A DNA stretch of 64,000 nt from Brachybacterium avium (GTDB taxonomy: Bacteria > Actinomycetota > Actinomycetes > Actinomycetales > Dermabacteraceae). Shown piece by piece: positions 27,250-34,786 of this stretch. Each line of letters starts with the position of its first letter. Position 1 is the stretch's first letter. The notes below the pieces were generated by a model, which was not told the origin of the DNA, ran no database searches, and saw only the letters and a list, made by a program, of their open reading frames with translations. Location of the stretch: NCBI RefSeq assembly GCF_002216795.1, contig NZ_CP022316.1:806001-870000 (forward strand), in the 5' to 3' direction. Made by a program: the position numbers and the translations under genes.

Positions 27250-28485
27250 ATGATGGGAGGCCGGATGCCCGGCACCGCTCGACCGCTCGCTGCCACCCCC
27301 GAACTCGCGTCGGGCGACGCCGCAACGGCCCCTCCTCTCCTCACCCTGGGACTGCTCGCCGGGTCGACGATGGAGAACGAACGACGACTTCCGCTGCATC
27401 CTCACCACCTGGACCGGATCGACGCCGACGTACGAGCACGGATGATCGTCGAACGCGGCTACGCCGCCGATTTCCAGCTGGAGCCCGGGTATATCGAATC
27501 AAGGGTGGGGCGCGTCGCCGACCGCGATGAGGTGATCGCCTCCGCGGACGTCCTGCTGCTGCCCAAGCCCCAGGCGGCGGATATCACCGCAATCCCGGAG
27601 GGCCGTGTCCTGTGGGGATGGCCCCACTGTGTGCAGGACGCGCAGATGACGCAGACCGCGATCGACCGTCGGCTCACCCTCATCGCCTTCGAAGCCATGA
27701 ACCACTGGACCCGGCGGGGAGATTTCAGCCTGCATGTGCTGCACAAGAACAACGAGCTCGCCGGCTACTGCTCCGTGCTGCATGCGCTGAGCCTCAGGGG
27801 ATCCACGGGTGACTACGGGCCACGGCTCAGCGCCGTCGTCATCGGTTTCGGGGCCACGGCCCGAGGAGCGGTCACCGCTCTGCAGGCGCAGGGGATCCAC
27901 GACATCCAGGTCCTCACCCAGCGTGGGGCCTCGGCTGTCGGCTCCCCGATCCACAGCGCACACCTCACCCAGCTGAACACCGGCGACGGCCCCGTCCATC
28001 TCAGCACGGTGCTCACCGAGGACGGAGATGTCCTGCTCCCGGACTTCCTGGCCGCCCACGACATCGTCGTCAACTGCACGCTCCAGGACGTGGCGGCGCC
28101 CCTCACGTACCTGCGGACCCAGGATCTGGAGAGGTTTCCCGCAGGGAGGCTGATCATCGATGTCTCGTGCGACGAGGGGATGGGCTTCGAGTGGGCCAAG
28201 CCCACGGAGTTCGAGGATCCGATGTTCACCGTCGGGCAGGGAGTGAACTACTACGCCGTGGACCACAGCCCGTCCTATCTGTGGAACTCGGCCACCTGGG
28301 AGATCAGCGAGGCCCTCCTGCCCTTCCTCCGCACGGTGATGGAGGGACCGTCCGCCTGGATAGCGGATCAGACGATCGCCCGTGCGATCGAGATCCGCGA
28401 CGGCGAGGTCAAGAATCCGAGCATCCTGGCGTTCCAGGGCCGAGGATCCGAGTACCCCCACCTGCGGACCGCCGAGGTGTTCTGA
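27250..28485 (+). CDS. N5-(carboxyethyl)ornithine synthase/alanine dehydrogenase family protein
   Basis: The protein, up to 411 residues, has the alanine-dehydrogenase/transhydrogenase N-domain (ENERRLPLHPHH), a central NELAGYCSVLHAL segment and a nucleotide-binding VVIGFGATARGAV loop. It ends with NYYAVDHSPSYLWN, as in N5-(carboxyethyl)ornithine synthases. These enzymes join or reduce amino acids with pyruvate using NAD(P)H. Which reaction occurs is not decided by sequence alone. ATGs at 27250, 27253 and 27265 compete; a GGGAGG site fits the last, though with short spacing. Confidence 0.78.
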   Translation: MMGGRMPGTARPLAATPELASGDAATAPPLLTLGLLAGSTMENERRLPLHPHHLDRIDADVRARMIVERGYAADFQLEPGYIESRVGRVADRDEVIASADVLLLPKPQAADITAIPEGRVLWGWPHCVQDAQMTQTAIDRRLTLIAFEAMNHWTRRGDFSLHVLHKNNELAGYCSVLHALSLRGSTGDYGPRLSAVVIGFGATARGAVTALQAQGIHDIQVLTQRGASAVGSPIHSAHLTQLNTGDGPVHLSTVLTEDGDVLLPDFLAAHDIVVNCTLQDVAAPLTYLRTQDLERFPAGRLIIDVSCDEGMGFEWAKPTEFEDPMFTVGQGVNYYAVDHSPSYLWNSATWEISEALLPFLRTVMEGPSAWIADQTIARAIEIRDGEVKNPSILAFQGRGSEYPHLRTAEVF

Positions 28486-28665
28486 GCCTCGAACACAGGC
28501 GGCAGCACCGGGGCTGCATCGAGGCGTCGTTGTCGACTGCACCGGCATCCCCGCGCACCCGCTGATGCCGGGACCAATCCGTTCGTCCCGGCCCTCCGAA
28601 CACAGGACGAGGCGCGTCGTCACGATCGCCTGAGGCGGCCAGCTCACGCTGACGGCCCCCCGCAC

Positions 28666-29640
28666 TTGCCGGTCGACGGCAGCTCTGCTGCGCCGATCCC
28701 AGTCCTGAGGAGGTCGATCATCATTCTTCCCGCCCCGAACTCCAGCAGGGCCACTCACCCCGCACCGACCGCGGAACCGCTGCCGGGCTACCGCGCCGGC
28801 CGTCTCCACTCCGACCCCGACCATCTGACCGTGCTCTTCACGGACTTCGATGTCGCCGCCTACGGTCGCGAGGACCACGGGCGCATCCTCGTCGATGCCA
28901 CAGCCGCCGCGATGGAGGACCTGTCGGAGGAGACCCGTGCCGATCTCGCGTTCCTCTGCCGTCTGGACAGCGCCGGATTATCGGAAGCGCGCGCTCTCCT
29001 GGCCACCTGGACCGCCAACGAGGCCCGGATCACGGCCTTCGTGGCGACCTGGGCGTTCGCCCGTCACCAGCTCGGTCGCGCCATGCGGGATCTGCTGGCC
29101 GCCACCGGGTCGCCGCTTCCCCCGCCCCGTCGGCGCTCTGCCGCCTCCCGCGTCCGCAGCGTGTATCTCGAGACGGTCATGCCGCTGCTCGCCCCTGTCT
29201 GGACGAATGCGGTGGGGGCGCCGGTGGTCGCCGGCCACATGGCGCGCCTGGCAGTCCAGGAAGAGGCGCTGCAGGCCGCCTACCGAGCGGTGCTGCCCCG
29301 GCTGCACGAGGAATCAGCGCGCGTCGTCCAGGAGATCCTCCGACGCCGAGAGCACAGTGCCCGCTTCTTCCGGCTCGAAGCGGAGGCCCGCATCTCCCGC
29401 TCACGGACCGAAGCGGTCACGGCACGCCGATATCTCGGCCGCGGGTGGGAGCCGCTGCGCGTGGTGGGTGTGGCCGATCCCGACGAATTCCGCGCCCTGA
29501 CCAGCATCTTCCGCTCCCCCGACTCCCGCGCCGACCTCGCGCGCGCCACGTCGATCCTGCACGATCTGCTCCCGGCCCCGCGGCGCTCCCTGCGCATGTC
29601 GTCGAGCCGGATCCCTGGAAGGACCTCCCATGGCCTTTGA
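28666..29640 (+). CDS. Ferritin-like paralogue of the next gene, lacking most metal ligands
   Basis: The 324-residue protein (TTG start; GTG at 28831 is an alternative) aligns by eye along its length with the diiron protein encoded next. The shared segment VVAGHMARLAVQEEALQAAY matches FVAVHMTWGVANELSATAGY there. Of the six ligands in the partner, E45, H80, E171 and H174 are replaced here by Ala95, Ile122, Arg228 and Ser231; only Glu119 and Glu199 remain. It overlaps the next gene by 11 bases. I infer a non-catalytic partner subunit. Confidence 0.7.
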   Translation: MPVDGSSAAPIPVLRRSIIILPAPNSSRATHPAPTAEPLPGYRAGRLHSDPDHLTVLFTDFDVAAYGREDHGRILVDATAAAMEDLSEETRADLAFLCRLDSAGLSEARALLATWTANEARITAFVATWAFARHQLGRAMRDLLAATGSPLPPPRRRSAASRVRSVYLETVMPLLAPVWTNAVGAPVVAGHMARLAVQEEALQAAYRAVLPRLHEESARVVQEILRRREHSARFFRLEAEARISRSRTEAVTARRYLGRGWEPLRVVGVADPDEFRALTSIFRSPDSRADLARATSILHDLLPAPRRSLRMSSSRIPGRTSHGL

Positions 29641-30415
29641 TCTCGAACGCTTCACCGACACCTCCGAGCCGCTGCAGTGGGACGACCTCGATCTGACGGT
29701 GTTCCGCGAGCAGCCGCTGGATCCGCAGACCCTGCGCACCGTCCGGTATATGTGCGACGTCGAGTACCACACCACCTGTTTCCTGCGGGATCTGCTGGTC
29801 ACTCCCTCCCATCGGGAGGAGGAATCGGCCGGGTTCATGACCACCTGGAATCGCGAGGAGTTCTGGCACGGAGAAGCACTGGCGGCCGTGCTGGCCGAGC
29901 ACGGGATCATCGTCGACTACGACGAGGTGAAGGCCAAGCGGCTGGGACTCGGCTGGCAGCTCGCGCTGTCATCCGTGAAGCAGTCCGGCCTGGCGAACCT
30001 GGTGGGCCAGGACTTCGTCGCCGTGCACATGACCTGGGGAGTGGCCAACGAGCTCTCCGCCACTGCCGGGTACCGGCGCCTCGCCGAGATGACCGACAGC
30101 CCCACGCTGGCCGCCCTCGTCACGCGGATCGCTCAGCAGGAGACACGGCACGTCGCCTTCTACACGACCCAGGCACGGGCACGCCTGGAGAAGTCCGAGA
30201 AGGCGCGCAAGCTCGTCCGCCTGCTGCTGAGCAAAGCGTGGCGCCCGGTGGGCTCCGGGATCATGGAGGAGGACGAGGTCCGGCACGTCTTCGGGCACCT
30301 CTTCGGCGGCAAGCAGCACGAAGTCGACAAGCTCGATCAGCGCATGCAGCGGATCCCGGGCCTGGAAGGGCTCACGATCTTCGACCAGGCATTCCGCCGA
30401 CTGGCCATCGCCTGA
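29630..30415 (+). CDS. Ferritin-like diiron protein
   Basis: The 261-residue helical protein has a complete two-ExxH diiron set. Glu45 is in DVEYH, Glu77 and His80 in EEFWHGEA, Glu141 in ANELSA, and Glu171 and His174 in QQETRHVAF. Spacing resembles acyl-ACP desaturase or ferritin-like oxidases rather than ferritin cages. Substrate is unknown. It overlaps the upstream gene, which encodes a related protein without the metal site, so the two are likely made as a pair. Confidence 0.8.
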   Translation: MAFDLERFTDTSEPLQWDDLDLTVFREQPLDPQTLRTVRYMCDVEYHTTCFLRDLLVTPSHREEESAGFMTTWNREEFWHGEALAAVLAEHGIIVDYDEVKAKRLGLGWQLALSSVKQSGLANLVGQDFVAVHMTWGVANELSATAGYRRLAEMTDSPTLAALVTRIAQQETRHVAFYTTQARARLEKSEKARKLVRLLLSKAWRPVGSGIMEEDEVRHVFGHLFGGKQHEVDKLDQRMQRIPGLEGLTIFDQAFRRLAIA

Positions 30416-30518
30416 GACCTCCACCAGGATCGCGCTCGCCGGCGCCGACCGATCCCTCCCGTGCCCGGCACGAGCACGGGGCCGGCACCGACCTCGACCG
30501 CAACGCTAGGCTGGAGTG

Positions 30519-31238
30519 ATGGCGACAGTACTGCTCGTGCGGCACGGCCGCACCACGGCCAATGCGACCGGCCTGCTGGCAGGTCGGACCCCCGGCGTCC
30601 ACCTCGACGATCTCGGACGGGATCAGGCGGCGCTGACCGGCAAGAGGATCGCGGCCGTGCCCGTGGCCCGGGTGGTGACGAGCCCGCTCGAGCGCTGCGC
30701 GGAGACCGCCCGGGCCATCGTCGAGCAGCAGAGCGACGCACCGCCCTCGTCGGTCGACCCCGAGCTCACAGAGTGCGGTTACGGTCAGTGGCAGGGCCGT
30801 CAGCTCAGCGATCTCGCGACCGAGGAGCTGTGGCGGATCGTGCAGTCGCAGCCGTCCGCTGTCGTCTTCCCCGGCGGCGAGTCGATGGCCGGGATGCAGG
30901 CCAGGTCGGTGGCAGCGATCCGACGCCACGATGCCGCCGTCGAGGCCGAGCAGGGGCCGGGTGCGGTGTGGGTGGCGGTGAGCCACGGCGACATCATCAA
31001 GTCGGTCCTCGCCGACGCGCTGGGAATGCATCTGGACCTGTTCCAGCGGCTCGAGGTGGGGCCCGCCTCCGTGTCGATCGTGAGCTATGGCGCGAGCCGG
31101 CCGAGGGTCTGGGCGACCAACACGGACTGCGGTGATCTGTCCTGGCTCGCGAAGGACATCCCCTCCGGCGATGCAGCGGTGGGCGGCGGCGCCGGCACTC
31201 CCGCCACGGGCAGCCGGACGCCTAGGATCAGCACATGA
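30519..31238 (+). CDS. Histidine phosphatase superfamily protein (MSMEG_4193 type)
   Basis: The 239-residue protein starts MATVLLVRHGRTTANA, where His9 in the RHG motif is the phosphorylated residue. It has the second conserved site in VSHGDIIKS. The C-terminus is a glycine/threonine-rich tail. It begins a three-gene operon: its stop overlaps the next ATG (ATGA) and the third gene overlaps by one base. This trio, with DUF3090 and SCO1664, is conserved in actinobacteria near mycothiol genes in many genomes. The substrate is unknown. Confidence 0.88.
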   Translation: MATVLLVRHGRTTANATGLLAGRTPGVHLDDLGRDQAALTGKRIAAVPVARVVTSPLERCAETARAIVEQQSDAPPSSVDPELTECGYGQWQGRQLSDLATEELWRIVQSQPSAVVFPGGESMAGMQARSVAAIRRHDAAVEAEQGPGAVWVAVSHGDIIKSVLADALGMHLDLFQRLEVGPASVSIVSYGASRPRVWATNTDCGDLSWLAKDIPSGDAAVGGGAGTPATGSRTPRIST

Positions 31239-31783
31239 CCGACGCGCCTGCACATGTTCATGAGTTCGACTGGCCGGACCGGGTCGTCATCGGGACGCTC
31301 GGGCGCCCCGGGGCCCGCACGTTCTACCTGCAGGCGCGCGCCGGGGAGCAGATCCTGAGCATCGCCCTGGAGAAGGAGCAGTCTGCACTGCTCGCGCTGA
31401 AGATCGATGAGATCCTCGACCAGCTCATCGCCGTCGAGGGCAACCGCTACAGCGTCCCCACCAGCACTCCGGTCGAGCTCGTCGACAACGATCCGCTCGA
31501 TGCCGTCCAGGAGCAGTTCCGCGCCGGGACCATCGGCATCGGCTGGGACCCCACCACGGCCCAGGTGATCATCGAGGCGCATCCCCTCCCCGCCGACGAC
31601 GACGCGCTCGATCCAGGCGCTGCGGCGGGCTCCGAGATGCTGCGCGTGCGGATGCCGGTCGGCACTGCTCGGGCGTTCACCCAGCGCACCCGGGAGATCG
31701 TGGAGGCCGGGCGTCCCCTGTGCACGCTCTGCGGCCACCCCATGGACCCCGACGGCCATATCTGCACCCTTCCCGAGGACTGA
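31235..31783 (+). CDS. DUF3090 family protein
   Basis: The 182-residue protein has the family pattern VIGTLGRPGARTFYLQ near residue 18, an acidic central DPLDAVQEQFRAGTIGIGWD, and a C-terminal zinc-ribbon-like RPLCTLCGHPMDPDGHIC. No enzyme activity is known. It is coupled by a four-base overlap to the phosphatase gene and by one base to the kinase-like gene. Confidence 0.92.
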   Translation: MTDAPAHVHEFDWPDRVVIGTLGRPGARTFYLQARAGEQILSIALEKEQSALLALKIDEILDQLIAVEGNRYSVPTSTPVELVDNDPLDAVQEQFRAGTIGIGWDPTTAQVIIEAHPLPADDDALDPGAAAGSEMLRVRMPVGTARAFTQRTREIVEAGRPLCTLCGHPMDPDGHICTLPED

Positions 31784-32550
31784 TGACCGCGACCGACCCG
31801 GCGACCGCCGAGCTGACGCTCACCGGCCGCATCACGACGGCGTCCAACGCGACGTTCCTCGGCAGCATCGACGGCGCGGCAGTGGTCTACAAGCCGGTGG
31901 CGGGCGAGGCCCCGCTCTGGGACTTCCCCGGCGGCACCCTGGCCGGCCGGGAGGTGGCCGCCTACCTGATCTCGCAGGCCCTCGGCTGGAACATCGTGCC
32001 GCGCACCTGGTTGCGCGACGGCCCGCTGGGCGAAGGGATGGTGCAGCTCTGGCAGGAGCCGGACCGCGCCCAGCGCGCCGTGGATCTGCTCGCGTCGGAC
32101 CATCTTCCCGCGACGGGCTGGAGAAGCGTGCTCGAGGGCCTCGATCAGAGCGGGGAGCGGATCACCCTCGTCCATGAGGATTCGCCGGCCCTGCGACGCA
32201 TGGCGGTGTTCGACGTGATCGTCAACAACGCCGATCGCAAAGGCGACCACATCCTCGCCATGGCCGACGGTCATCGGCACGGCGTCGATCACGGGCTCAC
32301 CTTCCATCGCGACCCCAAGCTGCGCACCGTCCTCTGGGGATGGATGGGGGAGGCACTGACCGACGAGGAGTGCGAGGGCATCGACCGTGTCAGCGAAGGG
32401 CTGCACGGCGAGCTGGGCCGGCGCCTGAGGGAGCTGCTCAGCGCCGACGAGGTCGCCGCACTCGCCGCGCGCTGCGCCGCGCTGCGTGCGGACGGGCAGT
32501 TCCCGGCCCCGAGCGGCGCGATGCCGGCGGTGCCGTGGCCTCTGTTCTGA
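31783..32550 (+). CDS. SCO1664 family protein, PI3/4-kinase-like fold
   Basis: The 255-residue protein contains ASNATFLGSIDGAAVVYKP, where the Lys is in a nucleotide-binding position. It also has FDVIVNNADRKGDH with catalytic-loop Asp/Asn, and GVDHGLTFH. This pattern resembles phosphatidylinositol 3-/4-kinase-like proteins. The start overlaps the DUF3090 stop (TGATG). It closes the conserved three-gene unit. Its biological substrate has not been established. Confidence 0.88.
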   Translation: MTATDPATAELTLTGRITTASNATFLGSIDGAAVVYKPVAGEAPLWDFPGGTLAGREVAAYLISQALGWNIVPRTWLRDGPLGEGMVQLWQEPDRAQRAVDLLASDHLPATGWRSVLEGLDQSGERITLVHEDSPALRRMAVFDVIVNNADRKGDHILAMADGHRHGVDHGLTFHRDPKLRTVLWGWMGEALTDEECEGIDRVSEGLHGELGRRLRELLSADEVAALAARCAALRADGQFPAPSGAMPAVPWPLF

Positions 32551-32592
32551 GGGGTGCGGGATCCTCCGGTGACGCCGGTGTGCTGCGTGAGC

Positions 32593-32621
32593 TCAGACGC
32601 CGAACCGGAACCTCACCACGT
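32593..32621 (-). repeat. Direct repeat A: diverged copy of the ychF 3' end
   Basis: On the minus strand these bases encode VVRFRFGV followed by TGA, the counterpart of VVEFRFNV-stop at the end of ychF. Against the real ychF end, 23 of 29 bases match. It lies directly downstream of the yoeB toxin gene and forms the outer boundary of the first toxin-antitoxin cassette. Confidence 0.6.
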
Positions 32622-32644
32622 GCCCTCACGGAGGACGATCTGGT

Positions 32645-32899
32645 TCAGTAGTGGTAGCGGGCCTGAAGAATCACGAGGTCCTCGTCGTCCACGAGGTAGA
32701 CCAGTCGGTGCTCATCGGTGATGCGCCGCGACCACGCACCCTGCGCTCCATACTTCAGCTGCTCGGGCTTGCCGATCCCGGAGAACGGTTCGCGCAGGCA
32801 AGCGTCGATGAGCGTGTTGATGCGCTTGAGGATCTTCCGGTCGGCGGTTTGCCAGTGCTTGTAGTCTTCCCAGGCCGACTCGTCCCAGACCAGACGCAC
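32645..32899 (-). CDS. yoeB: YoeB toxin, mRNA interferase (type II toxin-antitoxin)
   Basis: The 84-residue protein matches the length of E. coli YoeB and keeps the RelE-superfamily catalytic residues Glu46, Arg65, His83 and Tyr84. YoeB binds the ribosome and cleaves mRNA in the A site. The start is a GTG that follows the yefM stop with no gap (TGA-GTG), giving translational coupling. GC content is visibly lower than the flanking operons. Confidence 0.93.
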   Translation of the reverse strand: MRLVWDESAWEDYKHWQTADRKILKRINTLIDACLREPFSGIGKPEQLKYGAQGAWSRRITDEHRLVYLVDDEDLVILQARYHY

Positions 32900-33160
32900 T
32901 CAGGCTTCCTCGTCTGCGCGATCGAGGTCGTGGACCTCGACCTTTCCACCGCGGGCGCGGTCGTAGGCATCGAGCAGTCGGCGGGCGTTGGCCGGCGAGC
33001 GGAACAGGTATGCGGTCTCCTGCCACGCGGCGTACTCGTCCGCCGGCATGAGGACTGCGTTGCCCTTACGAGAGACGATCTCGACGGCTTCATGGTCCTC
33101 GTTCACCCGCTCTATGAGGGGGAACAGAGTCTTGCGTGCCTCGCTTGCACTGATGGACAT
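32900..33160 (-). CDS. yefM: YefM antitoxin (Phd/YefM family)
   Basis: The 86-residue protein has the YefM N-terminal DNA-binding domain (MSISASEARKTLFPLIERV) and a C-terminal acidic tail ending DLDRADEEA that wraps the toxin. It neutralises YoeB and represses the operon. A GAGGAGG ribosome site precedes the ATG. An operator-like inverted repeat lies about 30 bases upstream. The longer in-frame extension to 33244 is rejected because it would cross that operator. Confidence 0.93.
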   Translation of the reverse strand: MSISASEARKTLFPLIERVNEDHEAVEIVSRKGNAVLMPADEYAAWQETAYLFRSPANARRLLDAYDRARGGKVEVHDLDRADEEA

Positions 33161-33186
33161 GATGAGGACCTCCTCGCTCGGATCGA

Positions 33187-33207
33187 TGGTACAACTATAT
33201 GGTACCA
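33187..33207 (-). promoter_or_regulatory. YefM operator-like inverted repeat
   Basis: The arms TGGTAC and GTACCA are separated by nine bases, placing two GTAC cores 13 bases apart. E. coli YefM-YoeB recognises a similar pair of GTAC-centred elements. It sits just upstream of the yefM start, as expected for autorepression. Inference from position and symmetry. Confidence 0.55.
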
Positions 33208-33320
33208 CTCGACACCAGCAGGTCGCCCAGTACACGGTGATCACGTCATGCCGAGAAGCTGAACTCCTCCAAGGGACTGACGCGCGCAGCGGAGACAGCC
33301 TGACGTGGCCTGCTTGCGCA

Positions 33321-33344
33321 CCAGTCCCGCCGAACCGGGACTGG
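33321..33344. terminator. Perfect hairpin two bases beyond repeat B
   Basis: A 9-bp perfect stem (CCAGTCCCG and complement) closes on six bases. It begins two bases after the stop codon in direct repeat B, on its 3' side. It may be a terminator carried along with that ychF 3' end, or one for the minus-strand acetyltransferase remnant. Confidence 0.55.
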
Positions 33345-33346
33345 AT

Positions 33347-33371
33347 TCACACGTTGAAGCGGAATTCCACC
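33347..33371 (-). repeat. Direct repeat B: copy of the ychF 3' end
   Basis: On the minus strand this reads VEFRFNV followed by TGA and matches the genuine ychF end at 34758-34782 in 24 of 25 bases. It lies between the yefM-yoeB cassette and the acetyltransferase remnant. Chance identity of this length is unlikely. Confidence 0.7.
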
Positions 33372-33406
33372 GAGTTCCGGCACGTAGGACCATCTGCAGT
33401 CAGCGA

Positions 33407-33958
33407 CTACCAAGCCCGTCCGCGCAGGTCGATGTCGCCCTCCGGCCACAGCTCGAGCGGGGCGATTGGCCAGATGAAGATCGGCGGGCCGGGCTCGTCC
33501 ACGACAGATTCGCCATCACGCCCGATCGACTTCTCGCGGGCATAGATCCGATGTCAACCACATGAAGCATAGAACGGGACGACTTGCTCTCGACAGCCCA
33601 GGTAGCCGAACGCGAGGTGGCCGCGATCGCGCATCGACTGCTCTGCCCACCCCATGAGTTCACCCCCGAGACGTATCCCTCTTGCGTCAGCGGAGATCAA
33701 GACACCGCCGACTCCCGCGATCGCGACGGTCTCCTAATCAACAGCGATCTCGCGGCGCGCCCATCCCACGTGGCCGACGACGCGACCTCCGATCCGCGCC
33801 ATGACGTGGACATCATGTGACACGCAGCCGTAGGGCTGTTGCGGATCCCACTCTCCGAACTCCTTGAGATACTCGCTGTCGAAGAGCTGTCGAAGCTCAC
33901 CCAGATCGGCCTCAGTGAGTTCCTGGTGGGCGAGGATCTTGATCGAATGATGCTTCAC
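33407..33958 (-). pseudogene. GNAT acetyltransferase resembling aminoglycoside 2'-N-acetyltransferase, two stop codons
   Basis: From the GTG at 33958 the minus strand reads HQELTEADLGELRQLFD, then GGRVVGHVGWARREI. A TAG interrupts after IAVD. The same frame resumes ETVAIAGVGGVLISADARG, has MRDRGHLAFGYLGCREQ and YASCG, then a TGA where family members have Trp. It goes on to GPPIFIWPIAPLELWPEGD and a final stop. All 184 codons remain colinear, matching AAC(2')-like length. The start overlaps the vapC stop (GTGA), so it was the third gene of the fitA-vapC operon. Substrate is not certain. Confidence 0.72.
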
Positions 33959-34380
33959 GAGTCGACATTCCACGGGTCCACCAGTTCGACGCCGGTGTGC
34001 TGGAAATCCTTCACATTGCGCGTAGCGCATATTGCTCCGTGCGCCAGGCAGATCGCGGCGATCTGCGCGTCGGCGGTACTGATCGGCGCTCCCGTGCTCT
34101 CTCGAGCCACGAGCACGTCGGCGTAGCGGTCGGCCGCCACGTCGTCGAACGGCAGCACAGCGCGGCCGCCCCGGTACGGCGCGAGCGCCGCGTCGATGCT
34201 CCTGGTCAGCTCATCCCTGCGCCGACCGTCCGGTAGCCGTCGCACACCCGCCAACAGTTCCGCGAGCGTGACGGAAGTAATCGCGACGTCGCCCTCCAGG
34301 GACGCGAGCCAGTCCACCACGCGTGGCTCAGGCAGCGGTCGAAAGATCTCCGAGATCACGTTCGTGTCGAGAATGATCAC
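33955..34380 (-). CDS. vapC: VapC/FitB-type PIN-domain toxin
   Basis: The 141-residue PIN-domain protein starts MIILDTNVISEI with Asp5. It continues with Glu41 in TLAELLAGVRR, Asp104 in ISTADAQIAA and a C-terminal TRNVKDF. These form the metal-binding acidic pocket of the RNase. The antitoxin gene overlaps its ATG by four bases. Family members cut tRNA or rRNA; the target here is unknown. Confidence 0.92.
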   Translation of the reverse strand: MIILDTNVISEIFRPLPEPRVVDWLASLEGDVAITSVTLAELLAGVRRLPDGRRRDELTRSIDAALAPYRGGRAVLPFDDVAADRYADVLVARESTGAPISTADAQIAAICLAHGAICATRNVKDFQHTGVELVDPWNVDS

Positions 34381-34610
34381 TCGAAGTCCACCGCCCGTGC
34401 GACGTCATCGCGCACAGGGATCGGCAGATCTTCGACTCCACCGACATCCTGCGCGGCAGCCAGTAGAGCGATTCCGATGTGCGGCCTGCGTGCAGCCTTG
34501 GTAAGGATGGCGCGAACCTCGGCTTCCATGGACCGACCGTGCTCCTTAGCCTGCGCGGCGAGTTGCTGTTTCACGGCGGCGTCGAGACCGCGGACGATGA
34601 TGGATGACAT
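34377..34610 (-). CDS. FitA-like ribbon-helix-helix antitoxin
   Basis: The 77-residue protein begins SSIIVRGLDAAVKQQLAAQA, the strand and first helix of a ribbon-helix-helix domain of FitA/StbC type. It continues GRSMEAEVRAIL and has an acidic C-terminal toxin-binding tail. It binds the PIN toxin and represses the operon. An inverted repeat about 20 bases upstream is a plausible operator. Confidence 0.9.
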   Translation of the reverse strand: MSSIIVRGLDAAVKQQLAAQAKEHGRSMEAEVRAILTKAARRPHIGIALLAAAQDVGGVEDLPIPVRDDVARAVDFE

Positions 34611-34629
34611 CGGCGACCACCCCCTCTGA

Positions 34630-34643
34630 TATCAATCATGATA
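34630..34643 (-). promoter_or_regulatory. Operator-like inverted repeat before fitA
   Basis: The 14-base sequence TATCA-ATCA-TGATA is AT-rich and symmetrical in a high-GC setting. It lies 20 bases upstream of the antitoxin start. Ribbon-helix-helix antitoxins bind such short repeats to control their own operon. Inferred. Confidence 0.45.
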
Positions 34644-34694
34644 GCAGCGTGCGCAGCAACCTTGCCAGAGGCGAGGACCCTCCGATACGACACT

Positions 34695-34727
34695 GCCCCG
34701 GTCCCCTCATGACGAGGCAACCGGGGC
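34695..34727. terminator. ychF terminator hairpin
   Basis: An 8-bp stem (GCCCCGGT and its complement) encloses an inner CCTC/GAGG stem. It lies about 30 bases beyond the ychF stop codon and before fitA, so it separates ychF transcription from the toxin-antitoxin operon. Confidence 0.6.
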
Positions 34728-34757
34728 GATGCTCAGATAAACGATCGAGAGCGTTGA

Positions 34758-34786
34758 TCACACGTTGAAGCGGAACTCCACCACGT
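34758..34786 (-). repeat. Direct repeat C: genuine ychF 3' end
   Basis: This is the functional end of ychF and the third copy of the repeat. Twenty-five of its bases recur at 33347 with one mismatch, and a more diverged form lies at 32593. All three have the same orientation. Confidence 0.65.

Noticed and set aside
33400-33663. Open frames of 80-90 codons across the 33.3-33.7 kb region
   Set aside because: The region is better explained by the colinear acetyltransferase remnant on the minus strand in another frame.
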